From Paucimonas lemoignei (GTDB lineage: Bacteria > Pseudomonadota > Gammaproteobacteria > Pseudomonadales > Pseudomonadaceae), in the NCBI GenBank assembly GCA_900475325.1, contig LS483371.1:5307501-5371500 (forward strand): 64,000 nt of DNA, written 5' to 3'. The translations under genes and the position numbers were made by a program. Of the stretch, positions 62,351 through 64,000 are shown one piece after another; position 1 is the stretch's first letter, and each line of letters starts with the position of its first letter. Below the pieces are notes generated by a model. It was not told the origin of the DNA, ran no database searches, and saw nothing but the letters and a program-made list of their open reading frames with translations.

Positions 62351-63871
62351 ATGCGCTGGATCACCACCCCCGGCTGGCCCGGTAACCTGCTGGCCGTGGT
62401 GGCTGGCGCGCTGACCACCCTCGCCCTCGCCCCGTTCGATATCTGGCCGCTGGCGCTGGTGGCCCTGGCGATGTTCTATCTGGGCCTGCGCAATCTCAGC
62501 CCACGTCAGGCGCTGGGTCGGGGCTGGTGCTTTGGTTTCGGCCTGTTTGGCGCTGGCACCAGCTGGATCTACGTCAGCATTCATAACTTCGGTGGCGCAT
62601 CGGTGTTGCTGGCAGGCTTTCTCATGCTGCTGTTCATCGCCTGCATCGCCTGGTTCTTCGCCTTGCCTGCCTGGCTGTGGGCACGCTGGATTCGCCGCAA
62701 CGAAGCACCCCTGGCAGACGCCCTCGCGTTCGCTGCGTTGTGGCTGGTTCAGGAAGCCTTTCGGGGTTGGTTCCTTACTGGCTTCCCGTGGCTGTACTCC
62801 GGTTATAGCCAACTGGACGGGCCGTTGTCGGCGCTCGCACCGATTGGCGGCATGTGGCTGATTTCCTTCACCCTCGCGCTGACCGCCGCACTGTTGTGCA
62901 ACCTGCCCCGCTTGCGGGCACGTAAATCGTTTCTCGCGGCAGGCGTGGTGCTGCTGTTCGCGCCCTGGATCCTCAGCCTCGCCCTGAAAAGCCATGCCTG
63001 GACCTCGCCCGCAGGCGCGCCGCTAAAAGTCGTGGCCATGCAGGGCAACATCGAACAACAGATGAAGTGGGACCCGCAGCAGCTCAACGCGCAACTGGCC
63101 CTGTACCGCGACATGACGTTCCGCTCGCAGCAGGCCGACTTGATCATCTGGCCGGAAACCGCCGTACCGGTGCTCAAGGAGTCCGCTGAGGGCTATCTGA
63201 AAATGATGAGTCAGTTCGCGGCAGAGCGCGGCTCGGCGTTGATTACCGGCGTGCCACTGCGCGAGAAAGGTGAGCGCGGTGAGAATCGCTATTACAACGC
63301 AATCACCGTCGTCGGTCAGGGCGAAGGCACCTACATGAAACAGAAGCTGGTGCCGTTTGGTGAATATGTGCCGCTGCAGGACTTGCTGCGGGGCCTGATC
63401 GCCTTCTTCGACTTGCCGATGTCGGACTTCGCGCGCGGCCCAAGCGATCAAGCGATGTTGCAGGCCAAGGGCTATCAAATCGCGCCATTCATTTGTTACG
63501 AAGTCGTTTATCCGGAGTTCGCCGCCGGGCTCTCAGCCCAGAGCGATTTGCTGCTGACCGTCAGCAACGACACTTGGTTTGGCACCTCGATTGGACCGTT
63601 GCAACACCTGCAAATGGCACAGATGCGCGCCCTTGAAGCAGGACGCTGGATGATCCGCTCGACGAATAACGGCGTCACCGCGCTAATTGACCCCTTCGGC
63701 AAAATCACCACCCGCATCCCGCAGTTCGAACGCGGCGTGATGTACGGCGAAGTCGTGCCCATGCACGAACTGACTCCGTACCTGCGCTGGCGCTCATGGC
63801 CCATGGTGTTTGTCTGCGTGCTGTTGATCGGCTGGGCGCTGGTGGCGGGACGGATTTCCAAGACGGTTTAG
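62351..63871 (+). CDS. lnt: Apolipoprotein N-acyltransferase
   Basis: A 506-residue inner-membrane enzyme that N-acylates lipoproteins. Six to seven N-terminal membrane segments are followed by the nitrilase-like domain: Glu of IIWPETAVP near 261, Lys of MKQKLVPFGEYVP near 331 and Cys of FICYEVVYPEF near 384 form the catalytic triad. Residues ALEAGRWMIRSTNNG near 430 are family-specific. The C-terminal segment spans about 478-500. Last of the operon; the downstream REP may end transcription. Confidence 0.94.
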   Translation: MRWITTPGWPGNLLAVVAGALTTLALAPFDIWPLALVALAMFYLGLRNLSPRQALGRGWCFGFGLFGAGTSWIYVSIHNFGGASVLLAGFLMLLFIACIAWFFALPAWLWARWIRRNEAPLADALAFAALWLVQEAFRGWFLTGFPWLYSGYSQLDGPLSALAPIGGMWLISFTLALTAALLCNLPRLRARKSFLAAGVVLLFAPWILSLALKSHAWTSPAGAPLKVVAMQGNIEQQMKWDPQQLNAQLALYRDMTFRSQQADLIIWPETAVPVLKESAEGYLKMMSQFAAERGSALITGVPLREKGERGENRYYNAITVVGQGEGTYMKQKLVPFGEYVPLQDLLRGLIAFFDLPMSDFARGPSDQAMLQAKGYQIAPFICYEVVYPEFAAGLSAQSDLLLTVSNDTWFGTSIGPLQHLQMAQMRALEAGRWMIRSTNNGVTALIDPFGKITTRIPQFERGVMYGEVVPMHELTPYLRWRSWPMVFVCVLLIGWALVAGRISKTV

Positions 63872-63888
63872 GATTGCACGCATATACC

Positions 63889-63980
63889 CCTGTGGGACCT
63901 AGGCTTGCCCGCGAAGAACGATAACGCGGTGTGTCTGGCTAACCGCGTCGTTCCTATCGCGGGCAAGCCCCGCTCCCACA
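63889..63980. repeat. REP pair (REPIN), divergent copy
   Basis: CCTGTGGGACCTAGGCTTGC facing GGGCAAGCCCCGCTCCCACA, downstream of lnt. The left arm has lost pairing in part (GACCTAGGCTTGCCCGCGAA). Confidence 0.8.
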
Positions 63981-64000
63981 GACGACCGCGTTTCCATGTG

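Overview
The window is chromosomal DNA of a Pseudomonas species. No virulence, phage or plasmid backbone is visible. Evidence for the genus: dense GC-rich coding with short intergenic gaps; about two dozen paired REP sequences of Pseudomonas type (GTGGGA or GTAGGA, a hairpin, then CGAA); and gene orders I recall from P. aeruginosa. The block from hrpB to lnt (39.5-64 kb) follows the PA3961-PA3984 order, and the left block resembles PA0130-PA0148 (bauC, bauA, bauR, a purine ABC transporter, 8-oxoguanine deaminase, oxygenase, adenine deaminase). A fluorescens/syringae-type species is more likely than P. aeruginosa, judged from the REP types and a LadS without a receiver domain. The species cannot be fixed from this sequence alone.

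Layout. 0.1-4.1 kb: beta-alanine catabolism (bauC, bauA) with a divergent LysR regulator (bauR) and a clear inverted-repeat operator. 4.2-20.2 kb: a purine and nitrogen scavenging region. It holds an NCS2 purine permease, a RutR-like TetR regulator, a nucleoside-type ABC transporter (one ATPase, two permeases, and a binding protein placed 5 kb away), 8-oxoguanine deaminase, a 2OG-Fe(II)-type oxygenase and adenine deaminase. A MerR/membrane-protein/SDR group and a ChaA-type antiporter interrupt it. The permease, the ABC operon and the binding-protein gene each have a -24/-12 (sigma-54-like) promoter match, which suggests nitrogen control. 20.7-25.6 kb: a Bcr/CflA efflux pump and a copper module (copZ, copA, cueR) with two CueR boxes.

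26-33 kb: a RIO-type kinase, an AraC regulator with a divergent bile-acid:Na symporter-family protein, and a thiolase/two-domain FabG/MaoC group resembling the mycobacterial fadA2-fabG4-htdX locus. 33-42 kb: RNA and nucleic-acid genes (RhlE-type helicase, DnaQ-like exonuclease, NYN protein, HrpB helicase), DUF2076, YciC and an EEP-family protein, plus a striking 570-bp bilateral palindromic element with no credible gene. 42.2-43 kb: an AT-richer Abi-type (HEPN) gene, probably acquired. 43-54 kb: a hydrolase, a lipoprotein, FieF, a glutamine-rich secreted protein, an Lrp regulator, RluE, AMP nucleosidase, an AidB-like acyl-CoA dehydrogenase and LadS. 54-64 kb: housekeeping genes thiD, thiE, hemL, a Sel1 protein, DUF1820, miaB, phoH/ybeZ, ybeY, corC and lnt.

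The most interesting points are the predicted sigma-54 purine regulon with an uncharacterised oxygenase, the mirror-symmetric intergenic element whose hairpins differ by compensatory changes, a ZntR/CueR-style operator driving an unknown membrane protein, three perfect DnaA boxes ahead of the ABC operon, and the receiver-less LadS.
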